Source: Capitella teleta
Taxonomy: Eukaryota; Annelida; Polychaeta; Capitellidae
Assembly: GCA_000328365.1 (NCBI GenBank)
Contig: KB309986.1
Span: 7,017 to 71,016 of the forward strand
DNA: 64,000 nt
Direction of reading: 5' to 3'
Of the stretch, positions 12,130 through 25,400 are shown piece by piece (position 1 is the stretch's first letter; each line of letters starts with the position of its first letter). The position numbers and the translations under genes are program-made. Under the pieces are notes generated by a model, which saw only the letters and a program-made list of their open reading frames with translations, was not told where the DNA came from and did no database searches.

Positions 12130-12375
12130 AAATGTGTGAAAAGAGACAGAACGCCGATTAGCTCAAAGGGAAGGGTCATTTGCATTTTAGACCACGCCTT
12201 TTTTTGTATCGGCGTCGCTGATTGGCCGAGCGGGAATTTTTCTCACTGCGGGCTAACAAAGCCAATAAAGTGGCTGAAATTGATATTATGAGGCGAACAA
12301 AACAGATGTTGGGTTGAAAACCAGCAGAACTACGCATAAAACCACTCACTTGCAAGCACTATCCATTTATACAAC
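12130..12375 (+). promoter_or_regulatory. Candidate Unc4-1 promoter
   Basis: This GC-richer block before the candidate first exon has an octamer ATTTGCAT (12178-12185), an ATTGG (reverse CCAAT) near 12222, a CCAAT near 12263 and a weak TATA variant CATAAAA (12335-12341) about 40 bases before the ATG at 12376. CCAAT boxes in both orientations also lie just upstream of Unc4-2. Transcription start not established. Confidence 0.45.
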
Positions 12376-12637
12376 ATGTTGTCGCCATACTCGTCCGCGC
12401 ATTTCATAATGCAGTATCGATACCAAGCCGAGTCAGGAAAAGAATTCGCACAGAGCCCTTCGCGGCGTTTCCCCGGATTACCGCCATTCCACAGTCCCCG
12501 GGTCGCCCTCACAGCTCCGACGGGACTGCCTACCCCCCCTGGGCTCACACCGCCTCAGAAGAGATCTCATTGCGGCTTGCTGTATGCTAGGGAAACATCA
12601 ACAAGCCCAGATTTGAGAGAATCCCAGGAAAACAGAG
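12376..12637 (+). CDS. Candidate coding exon 1 of Unc4-1
   Basis: Open from ATG 12376 to a donor AG|GTCAGT at 12637/12638, encoding 87 residues and one base. That phase-1 end joins the acceptor at 13842/13843 to give the codon GAA, the same phase and place as intron 1 of Unc4-2. The product is proline- and serine-rich ([20 protein letters not shown]), as expected of a family N-terminus, but has no strong motif. A different or additional upstream exon is possible. Confidence 0.6.
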
Positions 12638-15520
12638 GTCAGTAAAGTTTGATGTCAACTCATGCGGTGTTCAATATACAAAATAATATATAGATATCAA
12701 TTTCACAATTTTATTTAATGAATCATTACATAAAAAATTAACATTCAGTGATTAAGCCTTCATGCATTCACTATAATTCAATTGACAGAAGGGTACTTAT
12801 ATTTTGTTCCGTCCTATCTTAACACATAATTATTATTACATAACCCAAATAAGTTTAAGGGCCCCATTGATTCAATTATATGCACACAATACTTCGATAT
12901 ACCAGTAGAAGATCCCATATGTATGAACCATATCCCCCAAGCATAAATTGTCAGTTGCATCAAAGCCTTTTAATAGCAAATGTTTCCATTTGTACATCTG
13001 CCCTGCATGTTTCCATAGCGCAAGCGAAGATAAATAACAATTACTCTGCAAATTGATGGACAAACATAAAATATCGGGTGTCTCATAATTGCGCTGATCG
13101 TGTTATAAACGATTTAATTATGGCTCACCTGATATCATAATGGCATAAGCACACACTCCGCCCATTATGCAAGGCCGGTGTTTGTTTTTCTGGTGAGGCA
13201 TTGGTGTTGTACAGCTACATCCGCACGTGTGTATGCATAGGCCATGGAATTCATGCTCCTCCTCCTGCCTCCTCCTGCCTCCTCCTCAAACCTCTTTCCA
13301 TGATATAGTACCGTAGTTCGTCCATCTTTTCTGATGGGCCAGGCATGCCGATTATCTCTGTAGATGCGAGATTATCCTGTTAATGACCAAACAGCCCCCA
13401 GATATCCCTAATTCCACGCTAATCGTTAGTTCCGCTCGTGTCTTAACGACCTCAAAAGATAAGGTAGATAAGCACTGTTTGTAAACAATCCTCCTTGAAG
13501 ATTTTCATCCTCAAAAGACAGACATCGCAATTAAATCACGATTAATTTGCACCGCTTCTGAATCTGGCAAATGTCATGGTAGAACTCCATCGCTGAAACT
13601 CACAGCTAACAGCACATTATTCCTGAGAAACAATTCCAAAACCCTCAACGAAATTAAAATGAAATAGTAGCCAGACTCGCCTGGCGGGGACACAAAGCAA
13701 TTATAAAGCATGATTAAAATCGCCACTGTGTCGCATTTGCCTTGGTTCCAATGAGTGCTCCCACACTTCCGAGTAGCCTGTGATCGTTGTTGCATGTTCT
13801 TTAAGACGCCCCTGAGCAAATCGTCTTTCTATGTTCTCACAGAAATCTCAGACGAAGACAAACGACGTCGAACCAGGACAAACTTTACAGGGTGGCAGCT
13901 GGAAGAACTGGAAAGGGCGTTTCACGATAGCCACTACCCGGACATCTTCATGAGGGAGGCCATCGCGCTAAAACTGGACCTCGTTGAGTCGCGGGTGCAG
14001 GTGAATTATTTGTTTTTACTTTTGGATTACAGTGTATATACGATTGTGCGGTAGTGTATAACTTACATAGTATTCAATCAAAAATTAATCCGGGAATATT
14101 TTATATAATATTGTTCATGTGTACATTAAGACCTATTAGATAACTCATCTAGGCAAAATAATAGGATGAAACACGGATTCAATGTCTATGAATCAGAAGG
14201 TCTTCCCATTAATGAATAGTCTTATCTGTATAGCCCCTGTAGCGAATGTGTAATTGTTGTGCACTTGTAATTCCATAGAGCGCATAATTATTTGAGTTAT
14301 GGCTGTGGAGCCACGGGGTCCATTGTATATAAAGGAGGCTAGGGATTGTTGGAACATTGACCTTGGGAGCAAGACAAGTGAAAACAACTCACTTTTTAGT
14401 TTTCCAAGGCAAACGCAGAGCTCTCATGCAGGAGTCGCGAACGTCAAGGTTCTGATTGTAGTCGAAAAGTGCAACTCCGCTGGGTGCTGAGATCTTTTTA
14501 GCGCGGCCATCTGGCCATGGGATATGCAAACCGGCGATTTGTTCCATTCTTTAGACTCAGGAGTTTTGGATACTTGCGCGACAATTGCAAACATTCGGAT
14601 AAATGTGACAATACACGAGACCAGTTAAAGATGAGTACACGAAAGAAGGGAAGGGCGATTTGGAGCGGGATTTATCTGTTGTCGTTTTCTTTTAATATAT
14701 ATTCAATTCGGATACATCTTCTCTTGAACCAATCAATTGGACATAATTATATGGCCATTTTACAATGTATTCAGGATCGTATGCAATCGACGTGATAATC
14801 AATACTGCCGCTTCGTGAAATAAAATTTAACAATCATTCGATTTTATAAGCCGATGGTTAAGCAACAAACAAGCTGTAACACATTATTGAAATATACAGG
14901 CTGACCAAAGAAAAAAACCATGATGTGATTACATTGCACACACAATCAACAGCATTGATAAACGCATAAAACATTCGTAAAAGACTCGATATGAAATCAC
15001 CATCCAGTGTGAATGACCTCTTTATGACCCCTGTGACCCCCCATCATAAAACTCTCTTGTCATTTCTCAGGTCTGGTTCCAAAACCGTCGTGCAAAATGG
15101 AGAAAGAAGGAAAACACGAAGAAGAGTCCAGGTCGTCCAGCCCACAACGCCCACCCTCTGACCTGCTCTGGTGACCCCATCTCCGAAGACGAACTGCGCA
15201 GGCGCGAAGAACAGAAACTATTGCGGCGCATGCGCAAGAAAGTCGAAGAAGTCAGAGTGCCAAGTACGCCGCTGCAGTCATGTTCTTCGTTCAGCATCGA
15301 CAGTCTCCTTAACCACACTCCACGCCGCCCGCAGGTCCAGCGACCTCGACCAAACGCTTTGTCATTCACCCAGTCATTAGGCTTCCCTGTTGAGCGCCTA
15401 CCGACCCCTCCTCCCGAAGAGAGCTCCAGTTCTCCTGTTATGTCAGTCGGCACAAAGAGTTTCGCAGTTTTTCCGGAACCGGAAGTTGCAATTGTTGACA
15501 ATGGAGTGCAGTCCAGATGA
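12376..15520 (+). CDS. unc4: Unc4/Uncx-type paired-class homeobox protein (Unc4-1), 3 coding exons
   Basis: DNA-binding repressor of the Unc4/Uncx family. Exons 12376-12637, 13843-14000 and 15071-15520 join in frame to 289 aa. The homeodomain is at about residues 95-154 ([20 protein letters not shown] to [11 protein letters not shown]) with Gln50, followed by the family-specific K-K[16 protein letters not shown] block. FSIDSLL at 214-220 is an eh1-like Groucho motif. Intron 1 is phase 1, just before the homeodomain. Intron 2 lies exactly between homeodomain residues 46 and 47, the ancient paired-class site. In C. elegans UNC-4 works with the Groucho homologue UNC-37 in motor neuron identity, and mouse Uncx patterns sclerotome and neurons. 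Exons 2 and 3 are firm. Exon 1 is inferred from its open frame, phase-matched donor and promoter context. The protein is short for the family, with a reduced C-terminus. Confidence 0.9.
12638..13842 (+). other. Unc4-1 intron 1
   Basis: GT-AG intron of about 1.2 kb. It holds a CCTCCTG simple repeat (about 13255-13291), two close GATA words (AGATAAGGTAGATAAG near 13457) and a CATAATTA at 12825. No coding sequence is seen; the open frame that crosses 13755-13842 is read-through into intron. Confidence 0.6.
14001..15070 (+). other. Unc4-1 intron 2, at homeodomain position 46/47
   Basis: GT-AG, phase 0, about 1.07 kb. The donor follows CGGGTGCAG (residue 46 Gln) and the acceptor precedes GTCTGGTTCCAA (residue 47 Val). 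CATAATTA words lie at 14283 and 14742. The paralogue Unc4-2 lacks this intron. Confidence 0.9.
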
Positions 15521-15656
15521 AACGAACAGAAATTGTGTTATTATATTTTTGCCTTTATAATATATTTATATATTTTTTACATTTTTCATACGGTATCCCA
15601 ATTGAGATAGATTTTTTCTTGTTTGTTATTTTGTACTTGGTTATTGCACGTATGTC

Positions 15657-15662
15657 AATAAA
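15657..15662 (+). terminator. Poly(A) signal of Unc4-1
   Basis: AATAAA 137 bases after the Unc4-1 stop, inside an AT-rich 3' UTR. It is the first canonical signal downstream. Confidence 0.6.
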
Positions 15663-15679
15663 TATATCACATGCATAAT

Positions 15680-18600
15680 TATAATTATATACTTTATATA
15701 AAACCTCGACCAATGTGGTCCAAATCGGATTGAATAAATAGCTGAAAGAAGCCCGAGTGGCATGCAATGTGAGGACGAGATGGACAGAGGCTGTTTGCGT
15801 GGTCATTAGCCCCTGCGCCGTGCGACGCCCAATGCAGCGACAGCGGCAGCAGGCCATTTGCACACGGAGATGCGTCCGCATCACGCCAAGCATGCGCCAT
15901 CTTTATTAGAGGATAATTAATGCGAAAGGGCTAATTAATTGGACCCCGGGTCCCGCCCTCGGGAGATCTTCTGACAGCTCCATTCCAAAAGAGCAGTCAG
16001 CGCATGCGCGATCCCTCTTACGTAATACTTCTGGCATGGATGTCCGGTGATCGTAGTGCTTGGCGCGAAGGGCGAGGCGCCGGGTCGGCAATGTGCAGCC
16101 CTGTGGCAGATTGCCCTCGAAGGACCTGCGCCGAAATTGAAAAGGGACGCTAAGAGGCAGCGTCGGTCTCGGAAGGGTGCGCAACTCTATTAATTTTAAT
16201 ATATTAACATGTCATCGAGTCCAGATAGATTGTAGATGGCCCGCTGATAAGCTCTGATAGAATTAGACCATTGCTGGACGAAACCATGGCAACGTTGACA
16301 GCCTAATTCTGGGAAAGGGCGCGTTTGCTTGAGGCCTATTGCCCTGTTAAAGAAAGGAAAGGGGTGCTGAGATGTTGTTTATATCTGTGTTTATTGTACT
16401 TACCCTGGTCAAGTTATTGTATGCGTGTGCGTTTATACAAGGTAAGGCATGCATGAGCATTATAGCTTTCAATTCCCTATGAATAAATAACACATCATGA
16501 ATACACATTATATTAAGCCAAATATCTAGCCATAGCACCCATAATCACACAAGAGCAACAATTTCCCTTTGCAGATCAGTAAATATCTCGAATGGATCCA
16601 TGTCGTAATGCATTCTTCCCCAATTTTCGCTCAATCCTCGATCTTCCTAAAAACTCCCAAACGTGCCGTTGGCGGAGAAATGACCGCCAAAAACTGAGCT
16701 CATTTTCTTTCTGAGATTAATTCCAAAGACCTGAGTCCACACAAGGCTCAATCCCGACGATCTCCCGCAACATTAATTTCGAAGACCTCAGCAAATACTT
16801 GCTGAATGTGCTTTTAATTTACTCGGCCCTTTTGCCAATGAGCCCTGTCAACTGTCGTGAACGTCTGGCCATTTCCGGAGAATTGACTGTCACGTGATCT
16901 ATCCCGTCATCCTCTCAGTGTGTGTCTTGTCAAGGTCTCGAATGAACAATATGCTACTTAGTAGTCGATGTCATTCGCCCATTCATGTATTCCTACACCA
17001 AAACGCACTCCTTTTTTTCCATCCAAAATTCACAAATTACAGATGATGCACGCAGTGCAGATAGTTCATTGTCATTCCATCCCACTTCTCACTATAATCC
17101 GTTTCAGAATCCTAATTCCGACGGATCAAAAAGCTACAAATCCCGGTGGTTAATAATTAAGACCCAATCATGTCGGGATCCATATTCTTATCACCATTTA
17201 TAGTAATACAATTACATCATAGTCCGGAATCCCGTGATTGGGTCATAATGCGGAGCTTCGTCAGATGACGACATTTTCGATTCATCAATATTCATGAGGA
17301 AGCGGGGCGGGCAGGCATCGTGCTCCGCGGCGGCAGGATCCGGTAATTGGCTTGCCTTTTTGTAATGCAATTAATTCGAGATCAGTTACACATCTCCGGA
17401 ATCCTTCGTTGACGGAGAGAGGCACTGCGCATGTCCAAGGCAGATTCACGGTGCATGTGCCTGAGATGGCTGCTCTCATGCGCCCCCAACGAGAGATGCA
17501 GGCTTTAATCACTTTTGTGGTTTGCGCGATGCTTGCCTGCAGCCGAAGAGACATTTGCAATCAACTGCCTGCGTATACATAAGGTGTACAAGTAGATGAG
17601 TATGAAGTATATATTATAAGTTATAATTAGTGCGGCAATAATTTCGGAGATGGATAGGTTTTGTATTTTAGACTATTATATACCACATAATGCATGCAAT
17701 GAATGACCTGTGGTATTTCATGCATACCAGGCGTCAGCTTGATTTGAAACAAATCGAGAAATTTCATAAGTGGCCATTGTAGCAATTAATCAGCATCACA
17801 CAGAGAGCGATCCGATTGCATTCCCTGGAATCCAACCAGGGACTACGTGGGTGTGGGCGATAATAGGTTGACGGAGGCCACGGTATCCGGAATAAACATC
17901 CGGAATGCAATCACTTAAAAAGCTCGCTTGGCTCCTTTTCATAACATGCATGTATAGCGGCCCAGGCGCCAGTCCAAGGCACTGGAGTAAAATCAATGGT
18001 TCAAGCACCCGGGAAAGAATACCATCAGCCATTGTAGATCAGTGTTTGCGCCGTGATCCATTTAAGGCGTTTGTTACCTTGTTCGATGATGGTGTCACTG
18101 ATCAAACACTCAGTACAACAAAACCTGCGTATGAAAATTGATCGATTTGTAGCCATTAAACAAAATACGTAATTATTATACGTAAGCTCAATTTATAAAT
18201 TCATGCAAAACTGCAAAAATTAATTCCAGATCGCGAAATAAGTATGCTACTTGTCTAATAATAATTTTACGAGTGAAAAGTTTTACTGTTGATTAAAAAT
18301 TTGACTGCATCTACCTGGCTGTGTCAGAGGACCCGGTCATGAAATAATAATCTTTTGTCTGCGTGTCCTTCACTGGATTAACGGATACGCAAACATATCC
18401 AGGGCCAAGAGATATGAAGGACTCTTCATCAACAAAGCTCCCGCAGGTTTCTTCACCTAATAATGCTTAATTATTGACTGAGGGCGGTGAGCACATCATT
18501 ATGTTGCTTGGATTAAGTGGCTTCTGTTTGGTTTTCATTGATTCATTTTTTATTCAGACTCCACCAATGTAACACGATGAAGTGAGGACGCATTGTACAG

Positions 18601-21600
18601 GCGGCTCCGCTTGGCTGCTACTGATGCTATTATTCGGATGAAGTCTAAATTTGACTTAACTTGTGGACAAGTTCCAATTCCATATAACGTGCATGTTAAA
18701 ACATGAAAGTGTCACTCAGTGAGTGAGTGGAAGACCATTGCATGGATTTCCGATGCAAATATAGGTTTGACTCACCGTTAGAACTTTCACATACCCTTAA
18801 TTGTATGCAATGATATTCCCAGAATAACGTACCTTTAGATCGGGACTTGGAATGGAGGACCTATTGGTGGTGCAATTTCGTTTGTCAAATGCAATGAGAC
18901 ATAAGAGCCAAGAGCAGCAATTAGAAGAAGGAGTTTTGATGGATTTCATTTGTGATTTGCCAGATGATGCATCACGGAAGCCAATTGGTGTGTACACGCG
19001 AGTAATTATTTACAACATTCAGATCTGTGTTCAGAATCAGTTCAGAGTCTGATTGATGTGTGCAATCAGCAAAAGGTGGCCGCTGCGGTGGTCAGCAATG
19101 ACCACAAACACTTCGCCTCGTTATCGAACCAATTTGAAAGCGATGACGAGATCTGGTCGACTCCTGCTCTAGCTGGGCGTCGATCAATTTTTGCCAAATG
19201 AACTGACAAAACAACTCATCAATTACCCTCATTTGGACGCTCCCTGACTTTGTTGCCTCGGTGCGATGTCGGGCTCGCAACTGAGAATCTACAGCTGGCA
19301 AATAAATGTATACGAGGAAGGGTCGAAGTATACGCTGCACCACTTAGCCAGAATATTCGAGAGTTCTTGTTCTCTTAAAGAGGGTTGCTCTACATGTATG
19401 TATACATTTGAAAATGCGAAAACCAGCAATTCAAAGTCGCACTTGGCAAGAGTGACATTTGCCTAATAGCCCTTAAAATGGACAAGGGGTCGTTGTCCAC
19501 TCGCCACTGGTCAAAGAACCACTCGAAAGAACAATAGCCATGGAATCCTAGAAATTACCTTTGACCTTGTAATAACACTTGACCTAGATGCGACCTGCTT
19601 GACCTCTGCACCGTAAGTTCCACGATTTGACCAAATGCCAAGAACATTTCCTCCAAGATTCTAACGACCACATCTAAGAGATCCAGCTCGATTCTATCCA
19701 TAAAGGAGTATTAAATATGACGAAGGTTGTGCTTTGAGATGGTCATCCCCAATTTTAGCATTTTCATTGCAGCTTCCTATCAAAGTGCTTTGATGGTCGG
19801 TCGATTGCTCGAAGCCGCTGCAAATCGCGCACTTGACGCCCTCCATCTGTGCGCATGCGCGTTGATCCTAATTTTATTCTGATCCGAGAAGAATGGAACA
19901 AAATGAAGGTAGAGGGGGTGGAGGTTATTGTTATAGATTAGAGAATATACCGGTTAGAAATGTTCATATCGTATAATTATGTGGTCCATCATGAAGTCAA
20001 AAGTTCACGCAGAAGCGAGAAAAGAGGCCTCATGAATGCACGCAGGCCATATCAAGCAATCCCTCGTTTTACGACCAAATCTGGTGGTCCTCTGTGAGAA
20101 TTATCGACTATCTGATGCTACTCCTTAATTGGTGTCGCCTTTATTTGAGAAACGGTTCCTGTAATACGATCTTCCATGATGGCACTTGAAGAAAACAACA
20201 AAAGGTCGAGCTAAAGATGAAAGTTGTGGACAATAACTCACAACCAATGCGACAGTTCAATTTGAAGACCAAACACAGCAAGTCTCGAAAGATCACGACC
20301 CCACTGATTAATTCTCGCTGATATCTCGCGTTGTCTTCCGAGAATACTTCGCAAGGGATTATGGGAACGTCACCAAGACATCCAATCCGGCAAACTTCCC
20401 ATTGCCAGTCCGGTGCGGGATAGGGTCAAAAGTTAACCACCATTTTAGGTCAAAGGGGAAAGATGCCTCGAAAAGAAACTTCTAGAGATATCATCCCATA
20501 ATGGCTGAAACAAAGGAGTTGGCTAATTACAGCCGGCGGTTGAAGGATAGCCACAACCTAAGAACTGATAACAATTCATTAATCACAGGGCCTAATTAAT
20601 GATATGCAAATTCCATGCAGCGCTTGGAGTACTTTATAAACGCGCAGGCGTGGTTTTGGCCTCCTGTTCTATAGAATTTCAGAGACAGACGGATGACACT
20701 TGGGGTGTGTCTTCAAAATGGCCGCCCTTCTTCAAGATGTCGACGCCATTATTTTTTAAGGAGTTGGGAACTTTCTTCGCTTATTTCACTTAATCCTGTG
20801 TTGATACCCTGTAATTTCTGCACCATAATGTCCAACACGCCTCCTTCACTATGGATTAACATAATTATTATAATGATCGCCATAACATGTGTCGAGGAGA
20901 TTGTGCTTGGCCCTTCTGAATGCAAAGAGTCTTTTGTATGCATGAATGCAAGTGCAGGGATGTGAAACTTTGAATTACGTGAAATATTATGAAGCAAATG
21001 CACGGGTGTCATAATGATATGATTGTAATGTTACAATAATGTATTTGATGCATGAGACATAATATACACAGCTTGGAAAAAGGTGGGATGTCGAAGCTGG
21101 GAATGAAAAAAAAAAAAAAAAATATCGTATGATTATTCCATTACAAATAGGTATTGACTGGGGTAAGTATTTAAGTCAATAAGTCAAGTTGTAATTATGT
21201 GCACCCGTATAGCATGTTATATCTAGTGCTGGCTGAATTATGTTTGTGACCATAATATACAGTAATGTTATGCATATATACACCCTGATAATCACACGAA
21301 TGATCAAAAGCAAATTTTACATACCAAAAAAAAAAAAAAAAAAGAAAAAAGAAAAAGAAAAAAAAAAACTAAAGAATTCATTTTTCGAATTAACTTTAAT
21401 TACATAAACTGGTTTTGCTGTGTGCATGCGGGGCTGCTGTATTGAAGTATTGAGTGCATTCGACTACAGAGGCATTTTGAATAATTCATAAATGCCTCAA
21501 TATGAGTTGTATAAAGCAATGATTCGATGATGCACCAGGGACCATTGTTTTCAGATTTGTACTTCTGGGAAACACCATGATGGTCCGTTGAATATGTGTG

Positions 21601-21943
21601 CATGATCATCCATTATTTCTTAATGAATGCATAGACATTTATCACTTTACTCTGTCAAAATAAAATGCGTGGATCGGGGGTTAATAAAGGTTCGTGACAT
21701 AGCGTTGAACTACATAACAAGGAAACCAAGAGGGCAATCTCCTCCGATTTTGTGAAATCGGAGCAGAGGTGGCGCCGCACAGTGATGAGCCAGGTTCCAC
21801 CCTGACCGCTCAGGCTAAGACAATGTTACATAACATAAGAGATCGCAGTGTCACTTCGTGTTATGCTTAGTATACGTTTGATCTCTTTGGTTGCACGCAT
21901 GATTCGCGTTCAAAAGGGTCATAGCAAATGAGCTCAAATCGTT
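15680..21943. other. Convergent intergenic block, left part
   Basis: No protein gene is supported. Open frames at 15694-16184, 17285-17582, 17796-18141, 18797-19466 and 20599-21012 are short, occur on both strands at once and show no domains. The sequence is mostly single-copy, with GC-richer islands (about 15750-16180, 17280-17560, 19480-19900). POU-octamer words lie at 18753 and 20604, and CATAATTA or its complement at 19974, 20860 and 21192. A-rich runs sit at 21106-21121 and 21326-21368. Probably regulatory DNA of the Unc4 pair. Confidence 0.45.
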
Positions 21944-22356
21944 NNNNNNNNNNNNNNNNNNNNNNNNNNNNNNNNNNNNNNNNNNNNNNNNNNNNNNNNN
22001 NNNNNNNNNNNNNNNNNNNNNNNNNNNNNNNNNNNNNNNNNNNNNNNNNNNNNNNNNNNNNNNNNNNNNNNNNNNNNNNNNNNNNNNNNNNNNNNNNNNN
22101 NNNNNNNNNNNNNNNNNNNNNNNNNNNNNNNNNNNNNNNNNNNNNNNNNNNNNNNNNNNNNNNNNNNNNNNNNNNNNNNNNNNNNNNNNNNNNNNNNNNN
22201 NNNNNNNNNNNNNNNNNNNNNNNNNNNNNNNNNNNNNNNNNNNNNNNNNNNNNNNNNNNNNNNNNNNNNNNNNNNNNNNNNNNNNNNNNNNNNNNNNNNN
22301 NNNNNNNNNNNNNNNNNNNNNNNNNNNNNNNNNNNNNNNNNNNNNNNNNNNNNNNN
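21944..22356. other. Assembly gap (413 N)
   Basis: Unknown bases. The open frames drawn across it are meaningless. Sequence on either side is non-coding, so a small undetected exon cannot be excluded. Confidence 0.99.
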
Positions 22357-22439
22357 ATAAGTTTTAACATTACGGGAGTCCACAATTCTGATTCAGACTG
22401 TATGTATTTAATTGGAGACTTAAGAGATTGCACTTCGGT

Positions 22440-22496
22440 TAGGTACTCCTTTCTTTAGATTGAAAGTCCAACACTATACCGCTGAGCTAACCATGT
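22440..22496 (-). repeat. tRNA-like relic (Glu-type head)
   Basis: On the minus strand the text contains TTAGCTCAGCGGTA, a good A box, then an anticodon-arm-like fold TTGGA-CTTTCAA-TCTAA with anticodon TTC. No B box or T arm follows and no acceptor stem closes, so this is a tRNA-derived fragment or the end of a SINE cut by the gap, not a working tRNA. Confidence 0.35.
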
Positions 22497-25400
22497 AATG
22501 GACTGGCTTTGAATTTGGATTCAAGACAAACGCAGGTGTCATTTTTTATCAAGCAATTTGTGTTCAATGCAATAGAATAAAAAGTCATTTTAATAAAATT
22601 TTAAAGAAAGGAAGAGATTTTACAGGTATTTGACTAACTATTACTTTTATTATCATTCATACTATTATTATATAGTATAGTTGTTTTATTTATATTTAGT
22701 ATACTTGTTTTTATTATTATTTAGCATTCTTGTTTTTATTAATTATGTCATCATGTAACATATTTTTGGTATTTTCAGTACTCGACATAATTCGATAATA
22801 ACCCTCTATCGCCCTTTCTTTCCAATCTCTTATTTCTTTCTTTCATTTTTTTTTTTTTTTTTTTTTTTTTGATTGACTCATGCACTGTATTCCAGACTTT
22901 CAAGTGAATGATGCAATATCTATTCTAACATTGTTAATTTCTTACGGACGTTAACGAAATTATTTTGATCGGTGGGCGGCACAGATGCATTCACATATGG
23001 TTCCATAGCTTGGCGCAAAACTAGTATCGCACTACAGTGTATAATATTATATCATCACTCAGGTTTTATTTAACGTGAAATCAACATTTGCGTGAGCTTC
23101 AAAGGCCAATCAACAGGATTTGCTGGAGTCGCAGTTCCAGTGGCACATGATATTACATAATTATGGGGTGAGAAATCAATGCCTTCAATTTGTTCCTGGG
23201 CATTTTTGATTTTGAAGTTTTGAAGCAATCATAAATTGGTATTTTTCATCTCTCGTATGCAAACCGGTAAATGTTCTAAATAATAACATATCTTACTAAA
23301 GCCATTAATTAGTAATAATTGCTACCTGTAATCATTTCGTTTGGACCATTATGGAAACCGAGCAGCGGTCAGATTAGTGAGCATTAGTAACCATACAGTA
23401 GTCTCGCACTAACAACAGTAGATACTTATATGGATCAAAAGTCCTTTTATTTTGTAATGAAATCGTACCTATATCATGCAAATTCGACCGATTGAAGTGA
23501 GTGATGCGAACAATCAAACAGACACCTTATTAATTATAATAAATGTATAATTAAAGGTTTCTTTAGCATACTCTACTCAAAGAATAACAAGAAATTCACA
23601 CAAAATGCATACAGTTGAGCTGAGAATGTTATTTCAACTACTCATTTCCATTTGGATGAGAACAACTTGACTCGGATGAGTATATTCATGTATATGCATG
23701 TGCACTGGCATAAATTGTGTACGTAATTACTCCCCATAATCAAATAAGCACGTTAATTTTTTTTTTTTCGACTACTCTTAACCCGTTACAATAGTTCTGA
23801 ATCATTGCAAGCATCACCATAATGATTGTGTACATAGTTGCATGCATGTACATCGACGGGGTAATTAAATTAATTGATGATTCTTTAATTCATACTTAAA
23901 AATAAAGTATGATGGGCGCGTGTATTTAAAATGATATATACATGAAATTAGGACTTTGTTTGCAAATTGCTGTTTCTTTAGTATGCAAATGCGGGTATAC
24001 TCTGTTCTTCAGTTTTTCTAGTGTGTATGAATAACAAGGAATTCACCTGCAATGCACTGCTAGCAATTAGACTGGGTCGTATGCGTAAACTATCAGAAGC
24101 TGGAATTTACCTCCCGGGTATAATTGTAAAACCAAAACGGAACGGAATAAATGGATTTCAACCCAAAGATTTGAGCGCGCGAAATCAGTTCCTAGCGCTA
24201 CCGCTCATTGCTTGGGAATTCCTAATCGTTTCCCCAGAATTAATATGCGTCGTAATGACTGAGCAAATTTGACGTCGCGTTCACAGCATCGTGCTGGCTC
24301 GAAATACAAAATGGCGACCGGAAAGGAAGTGGACAGGCGGAAAGTCAGCCTGAAGGCCATATGCCGTTGAGTTTCCTGTCCTGCTCATGCATAAATTCCT
24401 TCTTATCTTACATTAGAGCTCGGCTCAGCAAAGGAAAAAAGACGGAATTCGCGGTTCATTGCATTGAGTGAGCGATAATCGGATAAGAATCGCAGTCGTG
24501 CAAATAAGAGGCGGCGAATAGCGTACGCATCTGGTCTCTCAACAGCCCTGCGGGCATGAGCGCAGATTTCGACTCCTCTGCTGGACAGGGGGCAGTTCGA
24601 ACTCTGAACTCTAACCCTGCAATGACCTATAGAGATTGAAGAAGCGACGTGATTGATTTTCTTTCGCTACCGTCGGCCGGCATTCACTGTCCAGTGAGTT
24701 TCACCGAACATGACGAAGTTTTCAGAAATGCCCATTAGCGTGCGTAACATATACCTTCGTCTTTCACTGGCCAGTTGACGTCCATGGTTTAGGGAATCAC
24801 ATCTCACCCTTTGCTTAAAGAGAAAAAAGGCATTCAGCTCCCTGGCCACGCATGCGCATTAATGCACATATGGAGCGCAGAGGCCACTTCCGATTACCTC
24901 TCTCGTACGTCGCCTTTAGCGCGGGCATTGGGCCTCCTCCAGTATGGGTGACAAAACTGCTCCATTATCGCCAATGACCTATTGCCAGACACCCACAATG
25001 GCATGGTCAGCTTAATGATAATCTAATAGAATGTCAGTACGAAGACCATTTCGGCACAGAATTCAATCCCAGAGTTGCTCACCCAAATGATTCCTAATCA
25101 TTTACATGTCACTTTTATTTATGATCCAATCTCGTCGTTTGCTCAGCCACGAAGCGTAAGACGACGCTCTCACAACGAGGCTCCCTTCTTCTCACAACGA
25201 GGCTCGTCTTTTCCCGCCACATGGGCCATTTCGCTGTTCCCGAATCTCTTGATAACGCATTCGAATGGATTCGCACTGGAACCATAGGGAAGCTGCGCTC
25301 GCCATATTATTATCCCATCAGAGATTTAAGTCGTTTAACGAGGGTGTATTGGACCACTAGTATTTGTGATACATCTGTTAAAGTCTCTTTGATGTTCTTG

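Noticed and set aside
17813-17900. tRNA-like text on the minus strand with a T-arm-like fold near CCCTGGTTGGATTCCAGGG
   Set aside because: The B-box resemblance is fair, but the A box is poor, the acceptor stem does not close and the SINE body is absent.
21867-22458. Three long open frames around 21.9-22.5 kb
   Set aside because: They consist almost wholly of the 413 unknown bases of the assembly gap.
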